The position numbers and the translations under genes are program-made. A stretch of 23,695 bases of DNA, from positions 952,189 through 975,883 of the forward strand of contig CM074815.1 in the NCBI GenBank assembly GCA_037447605.1. The letters run 5' to 3'. Position 1 is the first letter of the stretch. Every line of letters begins with the position of its first letter. The stretch comes from Zygnema circumcarinatum. Its lineage: Eukaryota > Streptophyta > Zygnematophyceae > Zygnematales > Zygnemataceae. The notes under the pieces are model-generated. The model was not told the DNA's origin. It did no database searches and was given only the letters and a program-made list of their open reading frames with translations. Shown one piece after another: positions 1 to 8,802 of the stretch.

Positions 1-120
1 CTCCCCCTCCCCATCCCCCTCCCTCCTCTCTCTCTCTCCTCCTCTTTCTCTCTCTCCTTCTCTTCTTCTCTCTCTTCTTCTTTCTCTCTCTCTCTCTCCT
101 TTCTCCCCCCGCATTACCTA
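1..120 (+). repeat. CT-rich low-complexity tract
   Basis: Almost pure pyrimidine (CTCC, CTCT, TTCT) on the plus strand. It lies in the intron that follows the last visible DUF707 exon (donor at 153), so it is purine-rich in the sense strand of that gene. No coding content. Confidence 0.85.
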
Positions 121-153
121 CTCCAGTCTTTCGTCCTCCCTCCATCAGCTCAC

Positions 154-3100
154 CTCAGCCCTGTCCTGACTGCCCTCGAGTCTGCCCAGACTGAGCCCAT
201 CGCTGTGCTCGACCCACTCCGCATCGACCACTGCAATCTTCTCGTGAGGGGGGCCGTTCGTGCACGCTCTCAGGGCAAAGTCTACTCCCCAGCAATGCAC
301 CAAATCATTCTGCAGACGAAGACCTGAACACTTCAGGAAGATGTGCTGTATCGTATCGTATCGTATCTGAGCCTTGAGCATCTTCTACAATGCCGAAGAA
401 GTGTGTGTGTGTGTGTGTGAGAGAGAGGGTGGGGGTGGGGAGGGTGGAGAAAAGAGAGAGCACTTTACTCTTTTCCTTTCGATCTTGTGATCAGGGCAAT
501 ACTATAAACATGACCAAAGATTCTACTGTGTTCAACCAACTTCGCACATCACTTCTCTACTTGCATTGGCTTTTGCTTCCTCTACTCCTCTCTGCGCCCC
601 TCTCCGTCTCCGCCATGAAGCGCACCTGAAGCATATGCCATACACAGGGCCATACTCTCGTCGAGAATACCGGCACCATTACTTCCACAAACCTGCAAAC
701 GAACAGTTTCACGCAGCAAGCCTCCCTCCCTCTCAGTCCCTCTTTCACCCTTCCATCAACTCCCTCCCTCCCGGCTACTACCGTCTTCCCAAAACCCCAT
801 ATAAGCACACAGGATCCTTCCCAACCCTAGAGACAAAAGGACACATAGATCTTCTAAGCAGTCGTCAGAAGATACAAAACAAGAGACCCTTCCCCTGCAT
901 TGTACTGTGTGTGTCACCCTCCCCCTCTTACTCCCGCTCCCCCTCTCCCTCTCCCTCTCCCTCTCCCTCACCCTCCCTCTCCCTCTCCCTCCCGCCTCGC
1001 CGCTCCCTTCCCGCCCCCTCCCTCCCTCCCCCCCTCCCTCCCTCCCTCTCTCCTTCCCTCCCTCCCTCCCTCCCCCCTCCCCCCCTGCTCCCTCCGTGTT
1101 CTCAAGAGCTACCTACGCTGCACATGGAATTTTAACACTTCCATCCACGCAAATCTCGCTTTTGTGGTTCATATCAGTGCGAAAATGAAGTTCTTGATTG
1201 CCCTGCTTTTGTGTGAAGGGATAATGGACCGTGGAAGAACCTCCCAATGCCGGCTGTGACATTTCCAGCTCATACTTATCCATTATTTCCATATATCTGC
1301 GACAATGTCAAAGCTCCCTTAGACTCAGATACATAGCCCTTAAGCAGATGTCAATACTAGCTCGGCTTTTCTAAGTAAGAAGTGATATGTAGGCAGAGAG
1401 AAGCAGAGGGGGAGGAGGTGAAGGAGAGGTCTTTGTGGACTTTTTAAAGACTCCGAAAAGCTGAGAATGGGAGATTGGAAAGAAAGGTTAGAAACGTACC
1501 GGACCCCATCGAAGTTGTTAACACCGAGGTCTTCATCCCAAATAAAAATGTAATCGTACGAACTGACCACACTCGGATGAAGAAATCGCTTTGCAAACCA
1601 CCTGCATATGTTGGACAGTTTAACGGAGTCCAGAGATTACCTGACACATAGAACGGCGCAATATGTGGACATGTTCTAAACTTGATATCGTTTCCAGAGA
1701 TTGTTTCAGCAGCCGAAGGTTTCAAGCAAAAGGTAAAAGAGTTGAGAAAGGGAGAAACCCCACAACTCAAGTTTTTCCTTTTTAATTCGTTTGTTTCTAT
1801 TGTTGTGCCCTCACCACTTGCTCTGGCCGTATGCTGCCACGTGGACGGCTCTGTGGAACCAATCAGATTTGTTCCACTGCTCAATAATGTTGTCATAGTG
1901 AAAAATGATGATGGAGAAATGCCCGACAGGAAACTACATCCCTCCTTACCACCATAGAACACAGTTTTCGTCATTGTTGTAGAGAATTGCACATAAGGGG
2001 GAAAAACAAAAAAAAAAAAAAGGGGGCTGAGAAGATCTCTGAGAATCGTAGGAGTTCTGCGGCTTAATTCACTGTTTTCAAACATTTCTCATTCACAAAG
2101 AAGGCCCCCCGTTTGACCTCACAAACCCTAAAACTGCTTCATGTTATATGCGATGTGTGGAGGACTGCGGAGATCTCAGTTTTAACATTTTTTCTCCATC
2201 AAACAAGCGAACCTAGCGAACATAGAGAAGTGAAAGACGGCTGTGCCCTAATCAGGTTGTGGTGTGCCACTAGCATGCGTCAGTGCTGCAGACCGCATCA
2301 TGATAAGTAAGGGCACAACTATCTCACCTTAGAAATCATTTTGTCAACGCTTTCTTTTAGTTTGATTCCAGCTGCGATTGCTAGGAGACCGCGCTGCCGA
2401 AACGGAAGATCCTGTCCTATGTAGAAAGCACAACAAATTGCCCATATATATTACACATAGAACTTCACTGACAAGAAAGAAAATTCCACAACCATTACCA
2501 TTCTCTCTGACATTTCAGCGTATGAACGAAGACCACTGGTAATTCCCCAGCTCATACCAACTGCAGGTCTCCCGCACTCTCCCTCCACCCCTCCTACCCT
2601 TCCTTACCTCTCTCCTTCCTCCTCCCATCGCTCTCACCCCTCCTTACCTCTCTCCTTCCTCCTCCGCCCTCCCCCACCCTTCCATACGTCTCTCCTTCCT
2701 CCTCCGACCTCTCCCACCCTTCCATACCTCTCTCCTTCCTCCTCCCACCTCTCCCACCCTTCCATACCTCTCTCCTTCCTCCACCGACCTCTCCCACCCT
2801 TCCATACCTCTCTCCATCCTCCACCGACCTCTCCCACCCTTCCATACCTCTCTCCTTCCTCCTCCCACCTCTCCCACTCTTCCATACCTCTCTCCTTCCT
2901 CCACCGACCTCTCCCACCCTTCCATACCTCTCTCCATCCTCCACCGACCTCTCCCACCCTTCCATACCTCTCTCCTTCCTCCTCCCACCTCTCCCACTCT
3001 TCCATACCTCTCTCCTTCCTCCACCGACCTCTCCCACCCTTCCATGCCTCTCTCCTTCCTCCTCCCATACCTCTCTCCATCCTCCACCGACCTCTCCCAC

Positions 3101-3406
3101 CCTTCCATCCTCCCACCTCTCCCACCCTCCCATACCTCTCTCCTTCCTCCTCCCACCTCTCCCACCCCCCCCCCCCTTCTCACACCCCTCCTCCAAAAAA
3201 CTGAAAGCTTGAGTGCTGGCTGCAAACCTCATCAGGGTTGCCCCAAAGGCGTCTCAAATAGAGGTCTGAGGTTGGCTCGTAGATGCTCCGTGGCAGCTTC
3301 TCCGGGCCTTCCGGGGCCCTCCCCGCCTTCCCCACCTTCTCTCCATCTTCACATGGCTGCCGCGGCCGCCCTCCCTCCTGCATTGCAGCAGCCTGTGAGC
3401 TGCATC
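154..3406 (-). CDS. DUF707 protein (plant glycosyltransferase-like / 'lysine-ketoglutarate reductase trans-splicing related'), partial, 7 exons
   Basis: Exons in coding order: 3406-3228, 2411-2328, 1933-1815, 1601-1500, 1296-1117, 692-626, 309-154. All junctions are GT-AG and phases agree. Family landmarks appear in the expected order: LPRSIYEPTSDL in exon 1, LLAIAAGIK in exon 2, IIIFHYDN in exon 3, WFAKRFLHP followed by YDYIFIWDEDLGV (acidic WDEDLG, DxD-like) in exon 4, SQPAL in exon 5, VMVPVFS..W in exon 6, and NDLVHCWGVD in exon 7. DUF707 proteins are mostly type II Golgi/membrane proteins with a glycosyltransferase-like fold and no firm reaction. About 295 residues are visible. The last exon ends in a donor (GAG|gtgagc), so the C-terminus lies left of the window. 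The 5' end is unsure: exon 1 may be spliced at 3406 to an unseen exon, or translation may start at the ATG at 3383, giving a protein without the usual membrane anchor. Family call firm, 5' end weak. Confidence 0.85.
345..440 (+). repeat. CGTAT pentamer run and GT/GA microsatellite
   Basis: About four copies of CGTAT near 348-367, then (GT)n followed by (GA)n from about 399 to 428. Both lie in the 316-bp intron between the last two visible DUF707 exons. Similar GATAC pentamers recur near 5066-5150. Confidence 0.8.
911..1088 (+). repeat. CCCTCT/CCCTCC low-complexity tract
   Basis: Runs of CTCCCT and CCTCCCTC fill most of the DUF707 intron 693-1116. Open frames across it are proline/serine/leucine runs and are not genes. 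Confidence 0.85.
2601..3168 (+). repeat. 40-bp minisatellite with 120-bp higher-order repeat, in DUF707 intron
   Basis: About 14 units of a 40-bp pyrimidine-rich sequence beginning TCCATACCTCTCTCC. Three unit types (CTTCCTCCACC, CATCCTCCACC, CTTCCTCCTCCC) follow in fixed order, making a 120-bp super-repeat; 2761-2880 and 2881-3000 are identical. It sits inside the 816-bp intron 2412-3227. Because 120 is a multiple of three, long repetitive open frames appear on the minus strand (GRVGEVGGG-like), but these are by-products. Confidence 0.9.
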
Positions 3407-3426
3407 CTGCACAAAGGATGACTCTA

Positions 3427-3512
3427 GAAACCCTAATCTTCTGTATCAATTTGAAACCCTAATTTTCCAAATACTCTGATATTCTGTAAGGCTATAAAAC
3501 CCTAATATTCTG
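3427..3512 (+). promoter_or_regulatory. Cluster of AAACCCTAAT boxes (telobox-like)
   Basis: Three AAACCCTAAT elements lie within about 80 bp (near 3428, 3454 and 3497), two followed by a similar TTCTGT segment. They lie just upstream of the first visible DUF707 exon, so they are promoter or first-intron elements. In plants this box, related to telomere sequence, is bound by telobox/Myb-type factors; that role here is inferred. Confidence 0.45.
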
Positions 3513-3569
3513 TGAGGCTTCTGAAACAATAGCATTCTTCTAGAGTTTCTATTATTTCGTCATTGCTAT

Positions 3570-3573
<4 letters not shown>

Positions 3574-3600
<27 letters not shown>
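3574..3600 (+). repeat. Poly(A) tract
   Basis: About 27 consecutive A residues. This could be a retrotransposon or retroposed-RNA tail, but I see no element body, target duplication or coding sequence joined to it. Confidence 0.8.
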
Positions 3601-4293
3601 CCGAAGCATACCTTGAACAGGAGGGCCGCAATAACCCCCCCGAAAAAAAAACAAAATTTTACCGCGAGGCCCTTCAGACGGACCCCCGCCATCGGAACCT
3701 CTCAGACCTCCACTCTCCGCCCCTGCCTTGCAAATTAGGGCTAAGGGCTGCGTTCCATGCGGGAACAGTTCTGTAAAAAATGTAGCCGTGTAGTACGGTC
3801 ACACGATTTGAAGGTACAGTGGGGGGTCCTCATATTTTCCACCCTGTACAGTGCGCTCTGTAGCGTAGTGGAGCTGCGCTCGACGGATCCGCGTCAGTTC
3901 AGTTGTACTTGACATATGCCTCTTCAGTGTCACGGACCGGCATAATCCAGGAGCTGCCGACAGAGAATGCGAGAAGGCGGCGCCATGTGTTGGCGGCCCA
4001 CGGAACAGCACACCATCCAGCAAGGCGCACTCGGAAGCGCCGCATAATGCCGCCGATTGTCATTTGTTGACCTATCATAAGGCTCCACGTAGTCAGTCAG
4101 GCCTCTCAGTGGGCAGTTGGCCAATCAGAGACTGTCACTACTAAGACTCAGGATTTACTGTCAGAGATAGATAGATGGGATGTCAGTGATGCTAGTTTGT
4201 CTTTTAGTGCTGGGCTTAGTATTTGTATTTGCTGTGTGGTTTGTTGTCCTGTTCTTCTTTTTCTGCCTCTTCAGCTCCAGCAACAGATGCTAA

Positions 4294-4344
4294 GTGAGAG
4301 AGAGAGAGAGAGAGTTCCATTGCATAGAGAGAAAGAGAAAGAGT
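4294..4344 (+). repeat. GA microsatellite inside the TIR element
   Basis: Runs of AG/GA (4294-4312) followed by GAGAAAGAGAAAGAG near 4328-4342. Low complexity only. Confidence 0.7.
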
Positions 4345-4921
4345 CTTCTTGCTGATAGCATTTAGACATCCCATTCAGCCCAGCCAGACAAAGATTTCAG
4401 TGAGAAGACACTTTCATTGTAATGACAATCCCCAGCCAATCGCTGGCTGGGGTGAGTTTCCAAAACGCAACCTTGATCTAAGCTGAGTCCTATTTTCCCT
4501 TTGCTGTCACTATGCCAAGCTACCATCTTGTGATATCCTGCCTTACACTCTTCCCAATGACCGATGATAACTAGAAGTCTAGCGAAGAGAATAGCCGAAG
4601 AGAGGACAGGGGAAGAGAGCCCCCAAGGAAGGGCTCTTTGCGCATCGAGTCCAGCCGCCGGTGGGAACATCTTCAGGATCCCTACGTCTTCCGCTGCGCG
4701 TACCTCTGAATCCCCCGGATCCTGGCTCTATGGTGCAGGCAGACCCACAGCACCAACACAACCCTTCATCAGCTTCAGCACGGACGCGCGAGTGGCCGTA
4801 CAGCACCTGCAACTAGCTCAGCAGTCTCCCCTTAACCCCACTTATCTTGTGCTACAGCTCCCAAGAAATTCGCCCCGATTTTGCCGAAACCACCTTTTTG
4901 TACGGTAACTCTGTGTTACCC

Positions 4922-4984
4922 GTACTATTTGTACTATTTGTACTATTCGTACTGACCGTACTATTCGTACTTGCTGTACTAGCC
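4922..4984 (+). repeat. Seven 9-bp tandem units, GTACTATTT type
   Basis: Seven consecutive 9-mers, each starting GTACT (variants end ATTT, ATTC, GACC, TGCT, AGCC). They lie inside the TIR element. Translation gives a valine/leucine run that is not a gene. Confidence 0.8.
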
Positions 4985-5065
4985 GTTACGGGCTTAAGCA
5001 AAACAAACCGAATCTTCCCGCACTTGCCGCCGTAAGAGGCGCTCGCTCCTCTCCCCTTTATCTTG

Positions 5066-5152
5066 GCTTCGATACGGCATAATATGATACGATACTACAC
5101 GATACGTTACGATGCGTAACGATACGATACGGTATTAGACGATACGATGTGT
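5066..5152 (+). repeat. GATAC pentamer-rich stretch
   Basis: Around ten degenerate copies of GATAC/GATACG (with TGCGTAACG breaks). The complement matches the CGTAT run at 348-367. Lies inside the TIR element near its right end. Confidence 0.65.
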
Positions 5153-5223
5153 ACGGACAAACATGAACTCTAACATAACACCGCCCGCCTATTGGTAACA
5201 CGAACCTTATATTTGCAAAATCA

Positions 5224-5264
5224 ATATTTTCGCCCCTTTTTGGCCAATACCATGGCGAAAATAT
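5224..5264. repeat. Subterminal inverted repeat (11-bp stem)
   Basis: ATATTTTCGCC (5224-5234) pairs with GGCGAAAATAT (5254-5264), leaving a 19-nt loop. The right arm overlaps the right terminal inverted repeat of the 3817-5279 element, as subterminal hairpins do in many MITE-like elements. Confidence 0.65.
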
Positions 5265-5281
5265 GAGGACCCCCCACTGTA

Positions 5282-5645
5282 CTGTACAGTACTGTACCGT
5301 ACAAAAAGAGATTGTACTGTACGTTAATTCGTACATATTCGTACAGTATGTTGAAAAAGATTTGGGTGTGCCTGTAAGTGCCTCAATGAAGAGGACCCGT
5401 ACGAAATCCGTTAGCCAATCAGAAGTCACCGACAAACCTACACGACGCTAGGCGCACGTGTTCATACGGATAGGGTCTGTACGAACATCTTGTCGTTTGC
5501 AATATTACAAGCACATCGCTATTATGAAATCCACTTTCGCTTACGGCGGATTGACTTTCGGACCGTAGTCCGTGGTAAGGCTTGAGTTCCATGGAGCGGT
5601 TTAGCGTCGTTTAAGACGCTTTTCCGGGTTCCACCAGGGAAGTTT
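5282..5645. other. Intergenic stretch with GTAC-rich sequence, no gene seen
   Basis: Just right of the TIR element there are repeated GTAC/CGTAC motifs (5280-5350). Further on there is only a short hairpin (CGGAC/GTCCG at 5559-5572) and one AGCCAATCAG box near 5411. No convincing coding frame. Confidence 0.5.
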
Positions 5646-5650
5646 TGACA

Positions 5651-6269
5651 ACGTGGCGCCGACGTGGCTGTCACGTCTGCAGGATGTGCCTACGTGGCGA
5701 GTGCTGTTGGAAAATGGACGTCAGCCTTAGCTCCATGTCAGCAGTTCCACCTCATCTGTCGCCGCCTGCGACCAGAAAGTCCGGATACGACACGACTGCC
5801 GTACCGTTTTCCACCTCACCTTCGCTTTCCACCGACAAAACGTCGATTCTACGCCGAGCAGAAGCACCGACAAATCTACCGACATTTCGAGAGGCTCACA
5901 GTCAGCCACGTATGCAGATTCTCCGCCAAAAGCGTGTCGTCGGTTTGCTTGTCGTTTAGTGCATTGACTCCGTACGCAAAATCCGACAAATTATCCGCTA
6001 GACGACAGCCACGTGGCATTCCCGCGCGCCGACGAGGCGCGCCGGTGCGCCCGGCGGCGCCCTCCAAGAGGCGGACCGCGCCGCGCGCTGATTGGCCGGA
6101 ACCTGGCTTTTGGGTGAACGTGGCACCCTGCCATTGGCGTGTGCCTGCCTCCGTGCCAGCGTGGCGCCATCCCATTGGTCCGGCCGCGTCCGCTCACGCC
6201 GCCGGAAGGCGGCGGCGCGCTGAGTATATTGCCGATGGCTGCCAGTGACCGGGGATCTCTGGCTCCGCC
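5651..6269 (+). promoter_or_regulatory. Putative CNRIP1-like promoter: ACGTGG boxes and spaced ATTGG boxes
   Basis: ACGTGG cores at 5651, 5662, 5692, 6011 and 6119. ATTGG (inverted CCAAT) boxes at 6091, 6133 and 6174, spaced 42 and 41 bp, the last about 96 bp before the ATG at 6270. G-box-type ACGTGG is bound by bZIP/bHLH factors and CCAAT by NF-Y in plants; binding here is inferred. Open frames across this GC-rich stretch lack homology. Confidence 0.5.
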
Positions 6270-8219
6270 ATGGGCGCGGCGGATGGCGGGGAGAGAGAGG
6301 GAGGGAGAGGGCCCCAAGCAAACATCCATGGCGGCCCCGTGGAAGTGATGAAGCTGCGCCTGCGGCTGGTGCCCAGCGGAAAGGACTGTCCCCCGGTGGT
6401 CTACAAGACGGAGGGTCGCCGCTTCGGGTAAAACTCTAAATCTCCGCGGCTTACCAGCGCGGGCCCGCCGCAGGGTTCAGGGCTTGGCTGATCGGAAGGG
6501 TTGAGGGCCGACCGCGCAGGACCTTGCCGGGCGGCGCCGCGAGCCTGAAGCTGCGGGAGGGGATGGAGTACGGCGTGGCCATCCACGTGGACTCTCCGCA
6601 TTTTGCCACGTAAGCACTACCCCTCCCCGCGCGTGCCACGTTGACGCTGGCGCAGGAGGACCGCACGAGTGAACGCAGCTGACGTGGCAAAGGGGGGGGG
6701 GGAAAGGGCAGGGCACAGAGGCTGACGTGGACAACATACGATTGGCTGAAGGGCGAGGACGTGGCAGTCGCGGAGGAGGAGCTCTCACTGCGCCGCTACG
6801 GCCGCATGCTGTGCGCCACGTGGCGGTGAGGGAGGGGAGGGGAGGGGAGGGGAGAGAGGGGAGGGGAGGGATTGAGAGAGGGAGGGCGGGGGAGAGGGAG
6901 GGAGAGGGACACGGGGAGCGAGGAGGGTGAGGGGGAGGGAGAGGGAGAGGGAGAGGGGGAAAAAGAGGGGGATGGGAGAGAGGGAGGGCGAGGGAGAGGT
7001 GGAGCGAGGAGGGGAGAGGGAGAAGGAGAGGGAGATGGGGATCGAGGAGGGGGAAGAGGGAGGAGGGGGGAAGGGAGAGGGGAGCGAGGAGGGGGGAGGA
7101 AGAGGGAGAGGGGGAGCGAGGAGGGGGAGGGAAAGGGGCAGTGGGAGCGAGGAGGGAGAGGGGAGGGGAAAGGAGAGGGAGAGGGGGAGCGAGGAGGGAT
7201 GAGGGAGGGTGGGGAGGGGAAGGGGAAGGGGGAATGGTGAGGGAGGGGAGATGGGTGGGTTCATGGGGGATCGGTCCACTGTCTACGGAAATGTGAGGTT
7301 TTATCTTCGGGATGTGGTTCAGACCAGGGAGTGAAACCATTTGAGGAGAAGAAGTGCTGTTTCATGATGCGCGTCGAACTCGTATTCTTTGGTTTTCTGA
7401 CTTGCTGCCGCTACTTGAATTTGCTTCCACAGGTGCGCGATGCAGGTCTCCAATGTCGGGTCGCGGCGGAAACTTAAAGCCACTCTGCATTTCAAGGTGG
7501 GGTGGCCCGCCCATCTTCATTTTCTTTCTTCGAAAGTTTTTTTTTTTAAAGAGATAAAGAAAATGAGGGTTTGAGGCTGCCGCCAAGTTGCTGCCGCGAA
7601 GTTGTTTCTGAGGTGTGTTCTTTGTGTTCTTTCTCCCCCGCAGGATGGCGGATCTCTGGACATTCCTTTGCTGGTCAAAGTATATACCGGTAAGCTGCGA
7701 ATACTCAAATCGTTTAAAAAGTGAAATCTTGATCTTGACTCTGTTCGTAGCGAAATTTCGTTTCGTTTGCAGTGTCAGTCTGCACTCAAATCAGCGTCTC
7801 TTCTCGTTCAACACTTTTTAAGTCTTTTGGGTTTTTCTTTGAACGTTTTCTTGCATTCTTACAATTTCCTATGACTCGATTTCCTTTCAATTGATTGGAC
7901 TTGATTCTGATTTTCATTTGACTTGTTTTGATTTGATCTGATTTGATTGGATTTGCTTGGATTTGATTTTAATTTTGATCTTGATTTTGATTTTGAGTTG
8001 ATTCGATTTGGCATAATTTGACCTGTCTGATTTTGTTTGACCTATTTTGGTGTGGGTTTTGGTGCAGATCAAGACCGCAAGGGGAGCATGAACGGGTACA
8101 GAATGGAGTTTGCGCGTTTTGAATACATTTTGGATCCTTTCGGAAGATCGCCATATTTGAAGTCATGCGAAGTGGACTCGGGAAGGTGCCAAATGGCGCC
8201 ATCTCCACTTCCTGTATGA
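6270..8219 (+). CDS. CB1 cannabinoid receptor-interacting protein 1-like (CNRIP1/CRIP family), 7 exons
   Basis: Proposed exons: 6270-6427, 6520-6609, 6721-6825, 7323-7381, 7446-7496, 7644-7689, 8068-8219 (about 219 residues; animal CNRIP1 has about 164). The ATG at 6270 has a CCGCCATGG context and an in-frame stop just upstream (6246-6248). Residues starting at VMKLRLRLVPSG, then VVYKTEGRRFG, LKLREGMEYGVAIHV, QGVKPFEEK and KATLHFK follow, in order and nearly without gaps, the CRIP beta-sandwich pattern (FYKxDGQRFG, IKLLTGSSYKVEVKI, EGVTP, WQVKFYN), as I recall it. In animals the protein binds the CB1 receptor tail; here the role is unknown and the protein is probably cytosolic. Oddities: exons 3 and 4 do not join in phase with the best GT-AG sites (one base excess), so a junction or a base is wrong. 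The C-terminal exon is not matched by animal proteins; reading through the donor at 7690 would instead stop at 7724. Homology is judged by eye only. Confidence 0.6.
6828..7255 (+). repeat. GGGA/GAGGG purine tract in CNRIP1-like intron 3
   Basis: Over 400 bp of nearly pure purine (GGGAGG, GAGAGG) with high G content fill the intron between the exons ending at 6825 and starting at 7323. Frames across it are Gly/Glu/Arg runs. It could form G-quadruplex or triplex structures. Confidence 0.85.
7868..8048 (+). repeat. TTTGATT-type degenerate hexamer/heptamer run
   Basis: Many loosely repeated TTTGATT, TTGATTTT and GATTTGG words fill the right half of CNRIP1-like intron 6. This T-rich stretch precedes the acceptor gtgcag at 8067 and may double as an extended polypyrimidine tract. 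Confidence 0.55.
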
Positions 8220-8802
8220 CATGTAAAAAAAAAGAGTCAAAAATGACTCACATTTGTCCGAAATACCGTCGACATTCGACCAACAGCTGGCAATGCCATG
8301 CCTGAGCTTCGCTTGTAATCGTAATCGTAAACGTAGTATTTTTTCCAACTCTTTTCAAGGGTTGATGGGGAAGGGGGGGGATTGGAGGAAGCTGGAGGGA
8401 GGAAGAGAGAGGAAGTTAAGCCCCATTTTTTAGGGGTTTAATATTTACATTGCAAGGCCATTTCTGCTTTATGTCAAAAGGCTGTCCGGAGAAAGTTTGC
8501 AGTGAAATAATAGATAGAGAAGTGGTGAAGAGTTTATAAATAGAAAAAAGGGAAAGTAAATTATTATGTTGAAGGGCGGCTGGGAGCAGAAATGAAGCTG
8601 AAATAATTCGGAAATACTATATATATACCAACTTATCGGAAACTTGTCTACTTCATATGAGAAATGATATACATTTTGTTGTTCCTTAACTGTCAATACC
8701 TTTTCTCCTTACATTTATTCATCAGAAATTTGTCTAACTACCCAATAAGCTTCTCCGCCCCTTTCTAAACACAATTTCACAATGTTCTATGCACACCCAC
8801 TC
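8220..8802. other. Convergent intergenic region (CNRIP1-like / MFS 3' ends)
   Basis: A 583-bp spacer between two converging stop codons. It is AT-rich, with no gene. TGTAA followed by nine A lies directly after the CNRIP1-like stop, and AATAAT at about 8505. A minus-strand AATAAA serves the MFS gene. Confidence 0.6.
8714..8719 (-). terminator. Candidate AATAAA polyadenylation signal of the MFS gene
   Basis: TTTATT on the plus strand reads AATAAA on the minus strand, about 85 nt past the MFS stop codon at 8805-8803. Position and sequence fit a eukaryotic poly(A) signal; no transcript evidence. Confidence 0.45.

Larger units (their letters stand above)
3817..5279. mobile_element. Non-autonomous element with 23-bp perfect terminal inverted repeats and TA flanks
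   Basis: The left end 3817-3839 (CAGTGGGGGGTCCTCATATT followed by TTC) is repeated exactly in inverted orientation at 5257-5279. Each end is flanked by TA (3815-3816 and 5280-5281), as expected for Tc1/mariner/pogo-type insertion; ends starting CAGT are common in that superfamily. The 1,463-bp interior has no frame long enough for a transposase and no DDE/D signature I can see, so I call it a MITE-like non-autonomous copy. Just inside the right end is a second inverted repeat (5224-5264). Confidence 0.6.

Noticed and set aside
149-327. Possible plus-strand terminal exon after a long pyrimidine tract
   Set aside because: The minus strand of the same DNA encodes a clear DUF707 segment (NDLVHCWGVD...) with fitting splice sites and phase.
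1444-2085. 213-codon minus-strand open frame
   Set aside because: It runs through two real DUF707 exons in the wrong frame and across introns; the spliced model explains the region better.
2594-3232. Long Gly/Arg/Glu repeat proteins on the minus strand
   Set aside because: All three frames are open because the 40-bp minisatellite lacks stops; it lies within a DUF707 intron.
3574-3600. Processed-pseudogene tail
   Set aside because: No coding remnant or target-site duplication could be seen beside the poly(A).
5664-6248. 194-codon plus-strand open frame upstream of the CNRIP1-like gene
   Set aside because: No recognisable domain, composition is that of GC-rich promoter DNA with ACGTGG and ATTGG boxes, and it stops just before the better start at 6270.
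6872-7240. Gly/Glu/Arg-rich open frames
   Set aside because: Low-complexity purine tract in CNRIP1-like intron 3.
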